DNA of 64,000 bases. Origin: Microbacterium sp. MYb54. GTDB lineage: Bacteria; Actinomycetota; Actinomycetes; Actinomycetales; Microbacteriaceae. A model generated the notes under the pieces. It did no database searches. It saw only the letters and a program-made list of their open reading frames with translations, and had not been told where the DNA came from. Numbering within the stretch: the stretch's first letter is position 1; the number at the start of each line of letters is the position of its first letter. Made by a program: the position numbers and the translations under genes. Where the stretch lies: positions 186,001 through 250,000 of the forward strand of contig NZ_PCPA01000001.1 in assembly GCF_002979515.1 (NCBI RefSeq), written 5' to 3'. Positions 35,532-42,584 of this stretch are shown one piece after another.

Positions 35532-36806
35532 ATGAAGAGCTTCTGGAACGCCCTGCCCACCGAGGGGCGCTGGCTGCTGTCGACGGTCGCGATCCAGACG
35601 CTCGGGCGGGGCATGACCCTGCCCTTCACGATCATCTACTTCCACGAGGTGCGCGGCTTCGACCTCGGCGTCTCGGGGGCGCTGATGAGTCTCATCGCGA
35701 TCACCGGCCTGATCGTGACGGGTCCGGGCGGAACGCTCATCGACCGCTTCGGCGCGCGGCGGGTGCTCATCGTCGGACTGCTGTCCATGATCGCCGGGTG
35801 CACGCTCCTCGCTTTCGCCACACACCCCGCTGTCGCCGCTGTCGCCGTCATGCTCATCGGCGTCAACTTCGGTGTCTCCTGGCCCGGGTTCAACGCCCTC
35901 ATCGCCACCGTGGTGGAGGGTGAGGTGCGTCAGCAGTACTTCGGCGTCAACTTCGCTCTGGTCAACCTCGGCATCGGCGTCGGCGGGGTGATCGGCGGAT
36001 TCTTCGTCGACGTGACGGATCCCACGACCTTCACGACGATCTTCCTGATCGACGCCGCGAGCGGTCTGATCCCGTTGGCGCTGGTGCTCGGCCCGCTTCG
36101 GCACGTGCGAACCCAGCACGAGGCCGAGGCCGATGCTCCTCCTGTCGGCGGCTACCGGGAGATCCTGCGTCGCCCGGCCGTGTTGTGGCTGACCCTTCTC
36201 ACGTTCTTGTCGGTGTTCATCGGGTACGGGCAGATGGAGGCCGGCTTCCCGGCTTTCGCTCGGCAGGTGTCCGAGGTCTCGACGCAGGTCGTCGGCCTCT
36301 CGTTCGCCGTGAACACCGCCGTGATCGTGCTCTTGCAGTTCGCCGTCCTCAGGCTCATCTCCGGCAAGCGGCGAACGAGAGTCATGCAGGTGATGGCTCT
36401 CATCTGGGCGTTGTCGTGGGTGCTGCTCGGGGCGACGGGCTTCCTGCCGGGCACCCTGGCCGCAGCCGTCGGCGTGATCGCCTATATGGGGGTCTTCGCG
36501 TTCGGCGAGACGATGCTGCAGCCCACTGTCCCCGCGATCTACAACGACCTCGCTTCGGACCGTACGCGAGGCCGGTACAACGCGATCAACTCCGCGGCCT
36601 TCCAGGGCGGTGCGATCCTGGGGCCACTGGTTGCGGGTGTCATGCTGGGCGGAGGACTGGACGCCTGGTTCATCGGCCTCATGATCGCGGGCAGTCTGGC
36701 CGTCGGCGTGCTCGCGATCGCGCTCGAGCGGGTCGTCACCCCTCACGCCAACGGTGTGACCGACATCCATCGAACGGGGGAGGACGGCGCGGTGCGCACG
36801 CAATAG
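35532..36806 (+). CDS. MFS transporter
   Basis: 424 aa, 12 TM. It has a motif A-like GGTLIDRFGARRVLIVG loop between TM2 and TM3 (about 66-82) and an equivalent in the second half. ATG 35532 is chosen because GAGGTGATC (35520-35528), a near-complete match to the 16S anti-Shine-Dalgarno, lies 3-4 nt before it; the in-frame GTG at 35523 lies inside that site and would have no site of its own. The stop codon TAG (36804-36806) is also the first half of the next gene's -10 box. Substrate unknown. Confidence 0.87.
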   Translation: MKSFWNALPTEGRWLLSTVAIQTLGRGMTLPFTIIYFHEVRGFDLGVSGALMSLIAITGLIVTGPGGTLIDRFGARRVLIVGLLSMIAGCTLLAFATHPAVAAVAVMLIGVNFGVSWPGFNALIATVVEGEVRQQYFGVNFALVNLGIGVGGVIGGFFVDVTDPTTFTTIFLIDAASGLIPLALVLGPLRHVRTQHEAEADAPPVGGYREILRRPAVLWLTLLTFLSVFIGYGQMEAGFPAFARQVSEVSTQVVGLSFAVNTAVIVLLQFAVLRLISGKRRTRVMQVMALIWALSWVLLGATGFLPGTLAAAVGVIAYMGVFAFGETMLQPTVPAIYNDLASDRTRGRYNAINSAAFQGGAILGPLVAGVMLGGGLDAWFIGLMIAGSLAVGVLAIALERVVTPHANGVTDIHRTGEDGAVRTQ

Positions 36807-36809
36807 GCT
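36804..36809 (+). promoter_or_regulatory. -10 box (leaderless) overlapping a stop codon
   Basis: TAGGCT, whose TAG is the stop codon of the MFS gene; spacer CCGAGC (6 nt), then ATG 36816. Confidence 0.6.
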
Positions 36810-36815
36810 CCGAGC

Positions 36816-37316
36816 ATGGCATTGGAGTCTCTCTTCTTACGGCTCGACCGGATCGCAGGCGGGCGGCAGGCGGGTGTCGCGATCAGTGAGGCCGACCGCA
36901 GGCACCCCAAGACCGTCCGCGCATTCACCTGGATCCTCTGGCTCCTCGTGGTCGAGCTGATCATCGGGGTCGGTGCCGTCGTCGTCGCTCTGGTGCTGGC
37001 GGTCGACGGTGAGTCGGTCTCGTTCGCCGTCTGGATGCGCACACTGGTCGTGCTCGCGATGACCGCCACGCTGTTCTACTTCGCCTGGCGCGCGCAACGC
37101 GGGTGGCGGTGGGCTTATCAGCGTCTGCGGCTCTTCGCACAGATCTTCCCCGTCATCACGCTCGTCATGGCCGCGATCCCCGGCCTCTATCCGCTGTGGA
37201 TGGTGTCGGAGCAGATCGTGTTCAGCCTGATCATGATCGGCATCGCCGACTTCCTGACGAGCGACCACATGCGCAGCACCTTCGCGGCGCCCCGCGCTGA
37301 GCCCGACGGGGAATAG
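36816..37316 (+). CDS. Small four-TM membrane protein
   Basis: 166 aa, four predicted membrane segments (about 32-60, 71-91, 103-124, 128-144). A hydrophilic N terminus contains GGRQAGVAISEADRRHPKT. No family with known function is recognised. It is transcribed from its own leaderless promoter that uses the upstream stop codon, so it can be expressed independently of the MFS gene. Confidence 0.68.
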   Translation: MALESLFLRLDRIAGGRQAGVAISEADRRHPKTVRAFTWILWLLVVELIIGVGAVVVALVLAVDGESVSFAVWMRTLVVLAMTATLFYFAWRAQRGWRWAYQRLRLFAQIFPVITLVMAAIPGLYPLWMVSEQIVFSLIMIGIADFLTSDHMRSTFAAPRAEPDGE

Positions 37317-37403
37317 CACGCCGGTACCCCGTGGCGCCACTCCCTTCCACTGATCTTCGCGGCCGGGCATCCTCTTTCGAAGACAGTCGAGGGAGGCAGC
37401 ACG

Positions 37404-38417
37404 ATGGCAAGACTCATCCGGGTAGTTCCGGGGCAGGATCCGGGCTTCCGGCGCGTGCGATCGGGGTCGGGCTTCCGCTATGTCGATCCGGAGGGGATCG
37501 CCGCACCCGAGGCTGATCAGGAGCGGATCCACGACCTCGTGATCCCTCCCGCCTGGCACGATGTGTGGATCGCGGCGGATCCGCTCGCGCACATCCAGGC
37601 CGTGGGCATCGACGGTGCGGGGCGCAAGCAGTACCTTTACCATCCACTGTGGCGGGTGTCCCGTGATCGTCGAAAGTTCGTGCGGGCACTCGATCTCGCA
37701 GCGGCCCTTCCCCGCGCCAGGGCTCAGGTCACTCGTGCACTCGCCCAGGAGGGGCAGACGAAGGAGCGCGCCCTCGCCATCGCCTTCCGCCTTCTCGACG
37801 ACGCGGCGCTCCGCATCGGGTCGGAGCGGTATCTGGTGCGGCACGGCAGTCGCGGTCTCACGACCCTTCGACGGCGGGACGTGCGGGTGGAGGGCGATGA
37901 GCTGGCGTTGTCGTTCCCCGCCAAGAGCGGCCGCACGGCGTCGATCGAGATCACAGACGCGGCACTCGCCGAAGCACTTGCAGACTTCGCCGCAGGAAAG
38001 TCCGGAGCATTCCTCCTCGCCTATCGCCGGGGTCGTCGGCGGGTGCGCATCACCCCGGTGGAGGTCAACACGTATCTGGGAGAGGTCACGGGCGCATCGT
38101 TCACGGCGAAGGACTTCCGAACGTTGCACGGGACGATCATCGCCGCCGACGCTCTAGCTCGGATCGGCGAGCTCGACAGTCGCAACCACCGGAGCCAGGC
38201 CGAGCGCTTGGCCGTGCAGGCGGCGGCGACGGCGCTCGGCAACACGACCGCGGTCGCTCGCGGTAGCTACATAGACCCGCGTGTCTTCGGCCAGTATGCC
38301 CGCGGACGCACGCTCGATCTGACCGTCACACCGGAGACGGCCATCCGTCGGCTTCTCGGTGGCCCGGAGATCTCGCGGAAGGTCAGCCGGCGAGCTGCAG
38401 CCAGACGACGGCGATGA
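37404..38417 (+). CDS. DNA topoisomerase IB (poxvirus/bacterial type)
   Basis: 337 aa. Relaxes supercoils by nicking one strand through a 3'-phosphotyrosine link. The catalytic Tyr is 289 in GSYIDPRVF. Other active-site residues match the family: Arg in DDAALRIGSERY, Lys in the AKSGRTAS region, and Arg in AKDFRTLHG (aligned to vaccinia Arg223). The position of vaccinia His265 is Asn in the LGNT segment, as in many bacterial TopIBs. The N-terminal domain precedes DRRKFVRAL. The start is ATG 37404 behind GAGGGAGG. Its 3' end overlaps the convergent next gene by 35 nt. Confidence 0.92.
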   Translation: MARLIRVVPGQDPGFRRVRSGSGFRYVDPEGIAAPEADQERIHDLVIPPAWHDVWIAADPLAHIQAVGIDGAGRKQYLYHPLWRVSRDRRKFVRALDLAAALPRARAQVTRALAQEGQTKERALAIAFRLLDDAALRIGSERYLVRHGSRGLTTLRRRDVRVEGDELALSFPAKSGRTASIEITDAALAEALADFAAGKSGAFLLAYRRGRRRVRITPVEVNTYLGEVTGASFTAKDFRTLHGTIIAADALARIGELDSRNHRSQAERLAVQAAATALGNTTAVARGSYIDPRVFGQYARGRTLDLTVTPETAIRRLLGGPEISRKVSRRAAARRRR

Positions 38418-39389
38418 GCATCGGGACGAGTGGCGTGGCCACCGCGGCGACCACCGGCCACCACCGCACGCGGGTGTCGACCCGACGCGCTCGATCGGCA
38501 AGCGTGTCGCCATCGCGGCGGTAGGTCGCAGGGTCGAGAGGCTCAGCAGCCTCGTCGCGGTACAACAGGGTGCGACGACCGAAGCGGTCGTAGAGCGCGG
38601 CGATCACGGCGATGAAGCTGCGCAACTCTGCCTCGTCGGTCAGGTCGACGGCTGAGAAGTACACGTGCAGGGTGCTGTCGACGATCTCCAGATCGAGGTC
38701 GGCGCTTTCGTCGAGGAGAATGACCATCAGGTCGGGCGTGAGCACGTAGAGCGCGTCGGTCTCGTAGCCGGTCGGCACCGAGACATCGAAGACGTCGCTG
38801 AAGTCGCCCTCCAGCCGGAGCCGGGATCTGCCGTTCGGACGGCGGGGGAGCACGCTGAGCGCTCCGCCGCCGCGCCGGAACGGAGCGTGATCCGCGGAGC
38901 CTCGGAAGGCAGCGGTATCCGGACTGCTCGCACGGTGTGCATCGTCGCGCCCTCGCGATCGCCGACGACGAAGGTGCGCTCGACGCTGTCGAAGGGGAGA
39001 TCGCACTGCAAGGCATCGAGATGATCCCTGGCCGTGCGGCTTCCGCGATCGATCTGCTCGTCGATGGAGCCGCCCCATATGCGATCGCCGATGTCCGCTC
39101 GGTATGCCCAGCCGAGTGCCTCGGCGACGGAGATGAGAGCGGCGCGCCGCCGAAGATGTCGGCGGACGGTGATCGTCGAGGAGATGACCAGCGCCGCTCC
39201 GAGGAGTATCGCACCCACCTGGGCGAGTCCGAGGGCGGGGCCTGTCAGGCCGAATCCCACCGGCAACAGGTAGAAGGCCAGGAGGCCCGCGATCCCGAGG
39301 AACGTCACGGATGCGGCGACGAGGAGCACGCCGCCCCGCATGCGCTCCCCAGCATGCGGGGCGGTCGTGTTCTCCGACAGCATCGGCAC
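38383..39389 (-). pseudogene. Membrane protein gene broken by a frameshift
   Basis: The reading frame that starts at GTG 39389 (a 12-residue lead, two membrane helices at about 20-65, then a soluble part) runs well to about 38890. After that the same protein clearly continues in another frame (RLRLEGDFSDVFDVSVPTGY..., an FSDVFDVS-type soluble domain and a C-terminal helix, to the stop at 38383). The frame must slip between about 38890 and 38845, in a GCG/CCCCC-rich stretch, by one missing base (or two extra). Either this copy is inactivated or the base is a sequencing error. If intact it would be about 335 aa of unknown function. Its 3' end overlaps topoisomerase IB. Confidence 0.7.
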
Positions 39390-39392
39390 AGG

Positions 39393-39890
39393 TCAGGGCT
39401 TGTACACGATGGCGATGTTCAGCTGGCCGGCGTCCCGGACCCACGCGAGCCATCGCGGCACGCCCGTGCTGGTCAGCCGCTGGATCGGGATGACGTAGAT
39501 GCCCTGCTCGGGGCGGCTCAGTGCTCGGAACTCGGGCTTCTTCGAGATCCAGATGGCGTCCCCTCCATCCCAGGGCTCGAGGCAGGTGTACACATAGCCA
39601 TGCGCGCGCAGGTTGACGCGGTCGGCGAGGGCGTCCGCCTGCTCCCGGAGTTCCGAGAGGATGTCTGCGGGGACGGTCCCATCGATTGTGAAGGCCGCGA
39701 CGTCGTACACGTTGCCTTCGCCGTAGTCCCTCGTGGTGAGCAACGTCAGCTCGGTGACCCCCTTGTCGGAGGCGCGGGTCCACAGGGCATGGGAGTTCTT
39801 GGCGCGCTTGTTCATCAGGAACCCGCCGAAGTTGACCTTCTGGAATGAGAAGTCGTCGAGTTTCGCGGCGATCTCGGCGCGTGACGTCAT
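39393..39890 (-). CDS. Hypothetical protein
   Basis: 165 aa, soluble, no signal peptide. It begins MTSRAEIAAKLDDFSFQKVN and contains aromatic-rich stretches (VYTCLEPWDGGDAIWISKKPEFRAL, and the C-terminal WLAWVRDAGQLNIAIVYKP). No recognisable family. ATG 39890 is preceded by AAGGAG. It lies 4 nt upstream of the frameshifted membrane gene in the same direction, probably one transcript. It is divergent from the STAND regulator, 141 nt apart, with 10-bp direct repeats between them. Confidence 0.7.
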   Translation of the reverse strand: MTSRAEIAAKLDDFSFQKVNFGGFLMNKRAKNSHALWTRASDKGVTELTLLTTRDYGEGNVYDVAAFTIDGTVPADILSELREQADALADRVNLRAHGYVYTCLEPWDGGDAIWISKKPEFRALSRPEQGIYVIPIQRLTSTGVPRWLAWVRDAGQLNIAIVYKP

Positions 39891-39960
39891 GGGTGTCTCT
39901 CCTTGTCCGGGAGGTCGGGCGGCCTCTCCGTCGAGTGAGCCTAGGTGCCTGCAGCGTGAG

Positions 39961-39994
39961 CCCGTCCGAGCCCGAACGAGCCCGAACGGTCCCG
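39961..39994. repeat. Tandem 10-bp repeats upstream of the STAND regulator
   Basis: Three consecutive decamers of the form CCCGnnCGnn (CCCGTCCGAG, then CCCGAACGAG, then CCCGAACGGT) followed by CCCG. The 10-bp period equals one helical turn, so the repeats face the same side of DNA, as in SARP/AfsR-type direct-repeat operators. They end 26 nt before the -10 box of the STAND gene. Confidence 0.65.
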
Positions 39995-40019
39995 CATTCA
40001 TTGCTGTGATCGGGTGCCA

Positions 40020-40025
40020 TAGGCT
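40020..40025 (+). promoter_or_regulatory. -10 box (leaderless) of the STAND regulator
   Basis: TAGGCT, 6-nt spacer CGACTC, then ATG. The 10-bp repeats lie just upstream. Confidence 0.6.
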
Positions 40026-40031
40026 CGACTC

Positions 40032-42533
40032 ATGCCCGGCCCGCGCACCCTCGACGAGCTCTGCCTGGGGCTCGGAGGGATGCGCTCGAATGCGGGATCT
40101 CCGTCGTACGCCGAGATCGCGCGTCGGATAGGCCGCGTGCGCGACGGCGCAGAGCCGCCGAAGGTGACCGTCTACGATTGCTTCCGCCCCGGTCGACGAC
40201 GGGTAGACGATCGTCTCATCGGTGACATCGTGCGGGTCCTCGGCGGCGACGAGGCCGAGGCCGACCGTTGGCGCGAGAGCGCCCGCGTGCTCAGCGGCGA
40301 GAGATCGGGAGTGCATATCGAGGTGACTCTCGGTCGTCGGAACACTCCTGGTGCGGAGACCGGGCGTGAAGACCTGCTCGCCGCCGTTCCTGACGCCGAC
40401 GTACTCATCCTCACCGGCCTGCCGGGTGCGGGCAAGACGACCCTCGCATCGGCGCTGTCGGGGTCGGCGCCGGTGCTCACGGTGCACTTGCGCGAGTCCG
40501 ATCCGGACCGTCCGCAGGCCGACCCGATCGACATCCTGCGGCGAATGCTGGGTGCGCTCGGCGTTCGCTCGCTTCCGTACGAGTTGCCCCGCCTGCGCGA
40601 GCGGTTGCAGAACGTCGCACATGGCATGACCGTGATCATCGAGGACGCGGGGGATCCTCGGCGTCTGGCCGCTCTGCTGGTTCCCGGTGTGCGCTTCATC
40701 GTCACGTCGCGCGTGGACCTCGCCGACCTGGAGCAGCGAGTACCGTCGGCGGATGCGCGCATGGTGAGGATCGTCGTCCCTCCGATGGCGAGTGATGATG
40801 CACTGCGCCTCCTTCGCAGCCTCCTGTCCGCCGGCGACGCTTCGTCCGGCAGCGTCGAGACAGCCCACGCACCCCGCACAGCCTCCACCTCCGAAACCGC
40901 CGAAGAGTTCGCCGTGCGCACGGACGCGCTCCGACGCATCGTCGCCGTCGGCGGGGGTCTTCCTCTCGACCTCGTGATGCTGGCCGGAATCGTGCAGGAG
41001 CACGAGGGCTGGTCCTTCCAGGACCTCGCGTCGCGTTTCGAACGCGAGCCTCGGGATGCGCGTATCCGTCCTGTGCTCGAAGCGGCGACGCGGTCGCTGC
41101 CCAACGGTGAGGCGGACCTGCTCGCGGATGCTGCGCTGCTCGATCGGGATGTCGACGAGAGCGTGCTCGTCGCCGCGGGTGGATCGGCTGCCGCGCGGAA
41201 CCTGCGCCGGCTGAACGCCCGCCACCTGATCGAGCTGCGCGACGGACGCGTGCGGATGCACGACACCGTCTTCGCGTTCGCCGCGGAGCGCTCCCGGTCG
41301 CTGCGACCTTCGTCTGCCCGCAGAGGATTCGTGGGAAGGTCTGCGGATGCGGTGCTCGCCCGCATCGGCGACGACCCCGACTACGCTGCTCGTGAGGTGT
41401 CGACAGTGCTCGCGGTCGCGACGGCAGCTCGCGAGCACGGCCTCGACTCCGCGGCGGAGCAGCTTGCGATCGAGGCTCACTCCGCACTCTCGCGCTGGTC
41501 GCTCTGGAACGAGTCCCTGCGATTGCACGACCTCGCCGCGCGAGGGAAGGGCCTCGACCTCCTGCCGGACATCGCTCTCGGCGTCGCGCATTGCGCAGAG
41601 AAGCTCGGGCGCCTGGACGAGGCGCTGATCACGCTGCATCGTGTGCGACGGATAGCCACAGGCGCCTCGCTGGCCCGCACCTGGAACCAGATCGGAAATG
41701 TCCAGCGCTGGATGAGTCACCTGGATGAAGCCCTGGAATCGTATGAGCGCGCGATCGCACACGCGCGAGCCGCGGGCGACCGGGTCATCGAGGGGCGCGC
41801 GACCGGGAACCACGCTGACACCCTTCGCATCCTCGCCCGGTACCCGGAGGCGCTCGAGCGCTACGCCATCGCCCTGTCGATGGCGCGAGCAGAGGGCGAC
41901 GAGCTGAACGTGGCTGTCATCCGGGGCAACCGGCCGCTACTACTCCTCGCAGTCGGGCGCCTCGACGATGCGGAGGCGGAGCTGCAGGAGCTGTTGGCGG
42001 AGTCTGGTGGCGAGTCGCTGCCTTTCGTTCGGCGCACGCTCGCCCTCGTCGCAGAAGCACGGGGCGACGACGTGCATGCTCGTGAGCTGTGTGCGATCGC
42101 GATGCAGACCCTGCAGATCGCAGGGGAGTTCGCGACGTCCGCCGACCTCGAGCTGCTCGACGCACGCATCGACGGAAGGACGGGGGAGTTCGCGAGGGCG
42201 AGAGCCTGCGCCGAACGAATCCTTCGGGAGGCGGAGCGTGCGGGATCGCCGCTGATCGCGACGGAGGCTGCGAATTCGCTGGCCGAGATCCTGGTGTCTG
42301 CAGCCGCTATGGACGCAGACGATGCGGCTGCGTTCCTGCAGGAGGCTCAGCAGCACGCGCAGGAGGCCCGGAGCATCGCGGAGGCGACCGGCGACCGTGC
42401 CGAGGTGGCACGAAGCGATGCGATCCTGGCGGCCGTCGCGGAAGCGTGCGACGACGCGGAAGCGGCACTCAGGCGCTCGGTGGCTTCCGCGCAGGTCTAC
42501 GCCGAGATCGGTCACCGTCTCCAGATGGCGTGA
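40032..42533 (+). CDS. STAND NTPase with TPR repeats (putative regulator)
   Basis: 833 aa. The N-terminal region of about 90 residues resembles the helical/HTH domain at the front of actinobacterial NB-ARC/TPR proteins (MRSNAGSPSYAEIARRIG, about 16-33). An NTPase domain follows with Walker A GLPGAGKTT (129-137), a VIIEDAG Walker B (about 200) and an RFIVTSR sensor motif (about 222). A winged-helix region and about 380 residues of TPR-like helices (about 455-830; CAEKLGRLDEALITLHRV and similar) complete it. Such STAND ATPases sense a ligand with the TPRs and act as regulators or, in some lineages, as anti-phage sensors. The exact role is unknown. The start is leaderless ATG 40032. Confidence 0.83.
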   Translation: MPGPRTLDELCLGLGGMRSNAGSPSYAEIARRIGRVRDGAEPPKVTVYDCFRPGRRRVDDRLIGDIVRVLGGDEAEADRWRESARVLSGERSGVHIEVTLGRRNTPGAETGREDLLAAVPDADVLILTGLPGAGKTTLASALSGSAPVLTVHLRESDPDRPQADPIDILRRMLGALGVRSLPYELPRLRERLQNVAHGMTVIIEDAGDPRRLAALLVPGVRFIVTSRVDLADLEQRVPSADARMVRIVVPPMASDDALRLLRSLLSAGDASSGSVETAHAPRTASTSETAEEFAVRTDALRRIVAVGGGLPLDLVMLAGIVQEHEGWSFQDLASRFEREPRDARIRPVLEAATRSLPNGEADLLADAALLDRDVDESVLVAAGGSAAARNLRRLNARHLIELRDGRVRMHDTVFAFAAERSRSLRPSSARRGFVGRSADAVLARIGDDPDYAAREVSTVLAVATAAREHGLDSAAEQLAIEAHSALSRWSLWNESLRLHDLAARGKGLDLLPDIALGVAHCAEKLGRLDEALITLHRVRRIATGASLARTWNQIGNVQRWMSHLDEALESYERAIAHARAAGDRVIEGRATGNHADTLRILARYPEALERYAIALSMARAEGDELNVAVIRGNRPLLLLAVGRLDDAEAELQELLAESGGESLPFVRRTLALVAEARGDDVHARELCAIAMQTLQIAGEFATSADLELLDARIDGRTGEFARARACAERILREAERAGSPLIATEAANSLAEILVSAAAMDADDAAAFLQEAQQHAQEARSIAEATGDRAEVARSDAILAAVAEACDDAEAALRRSVASAQVYAEIGHRLQMA

Positions 42534-42584
42534 CCCGTTGCGAGTGGGGCAGTCGGTGCGGCCTCCGGATGCCAGGATGGACAC

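Noticed and set aside
34560..38417. Search for jetD after jetC
   Set aside because: The genes here are a single-TM protein, an MFS transporter, a four-TM protein and topoisomerase IB; none has JetD motifs. The topoisomerase is a type IB enzyme, unrelated to the topoisomerase-VI-like fold of JetD.
38383..40020. One long minus-strand protein spanning the membrane gene and the 165-aa gene
   Set aside because: The upstream part is a shadow frame; the true genes use ATG 39890 and GTG 39389, as shown by ribosome-binding site and domain content.
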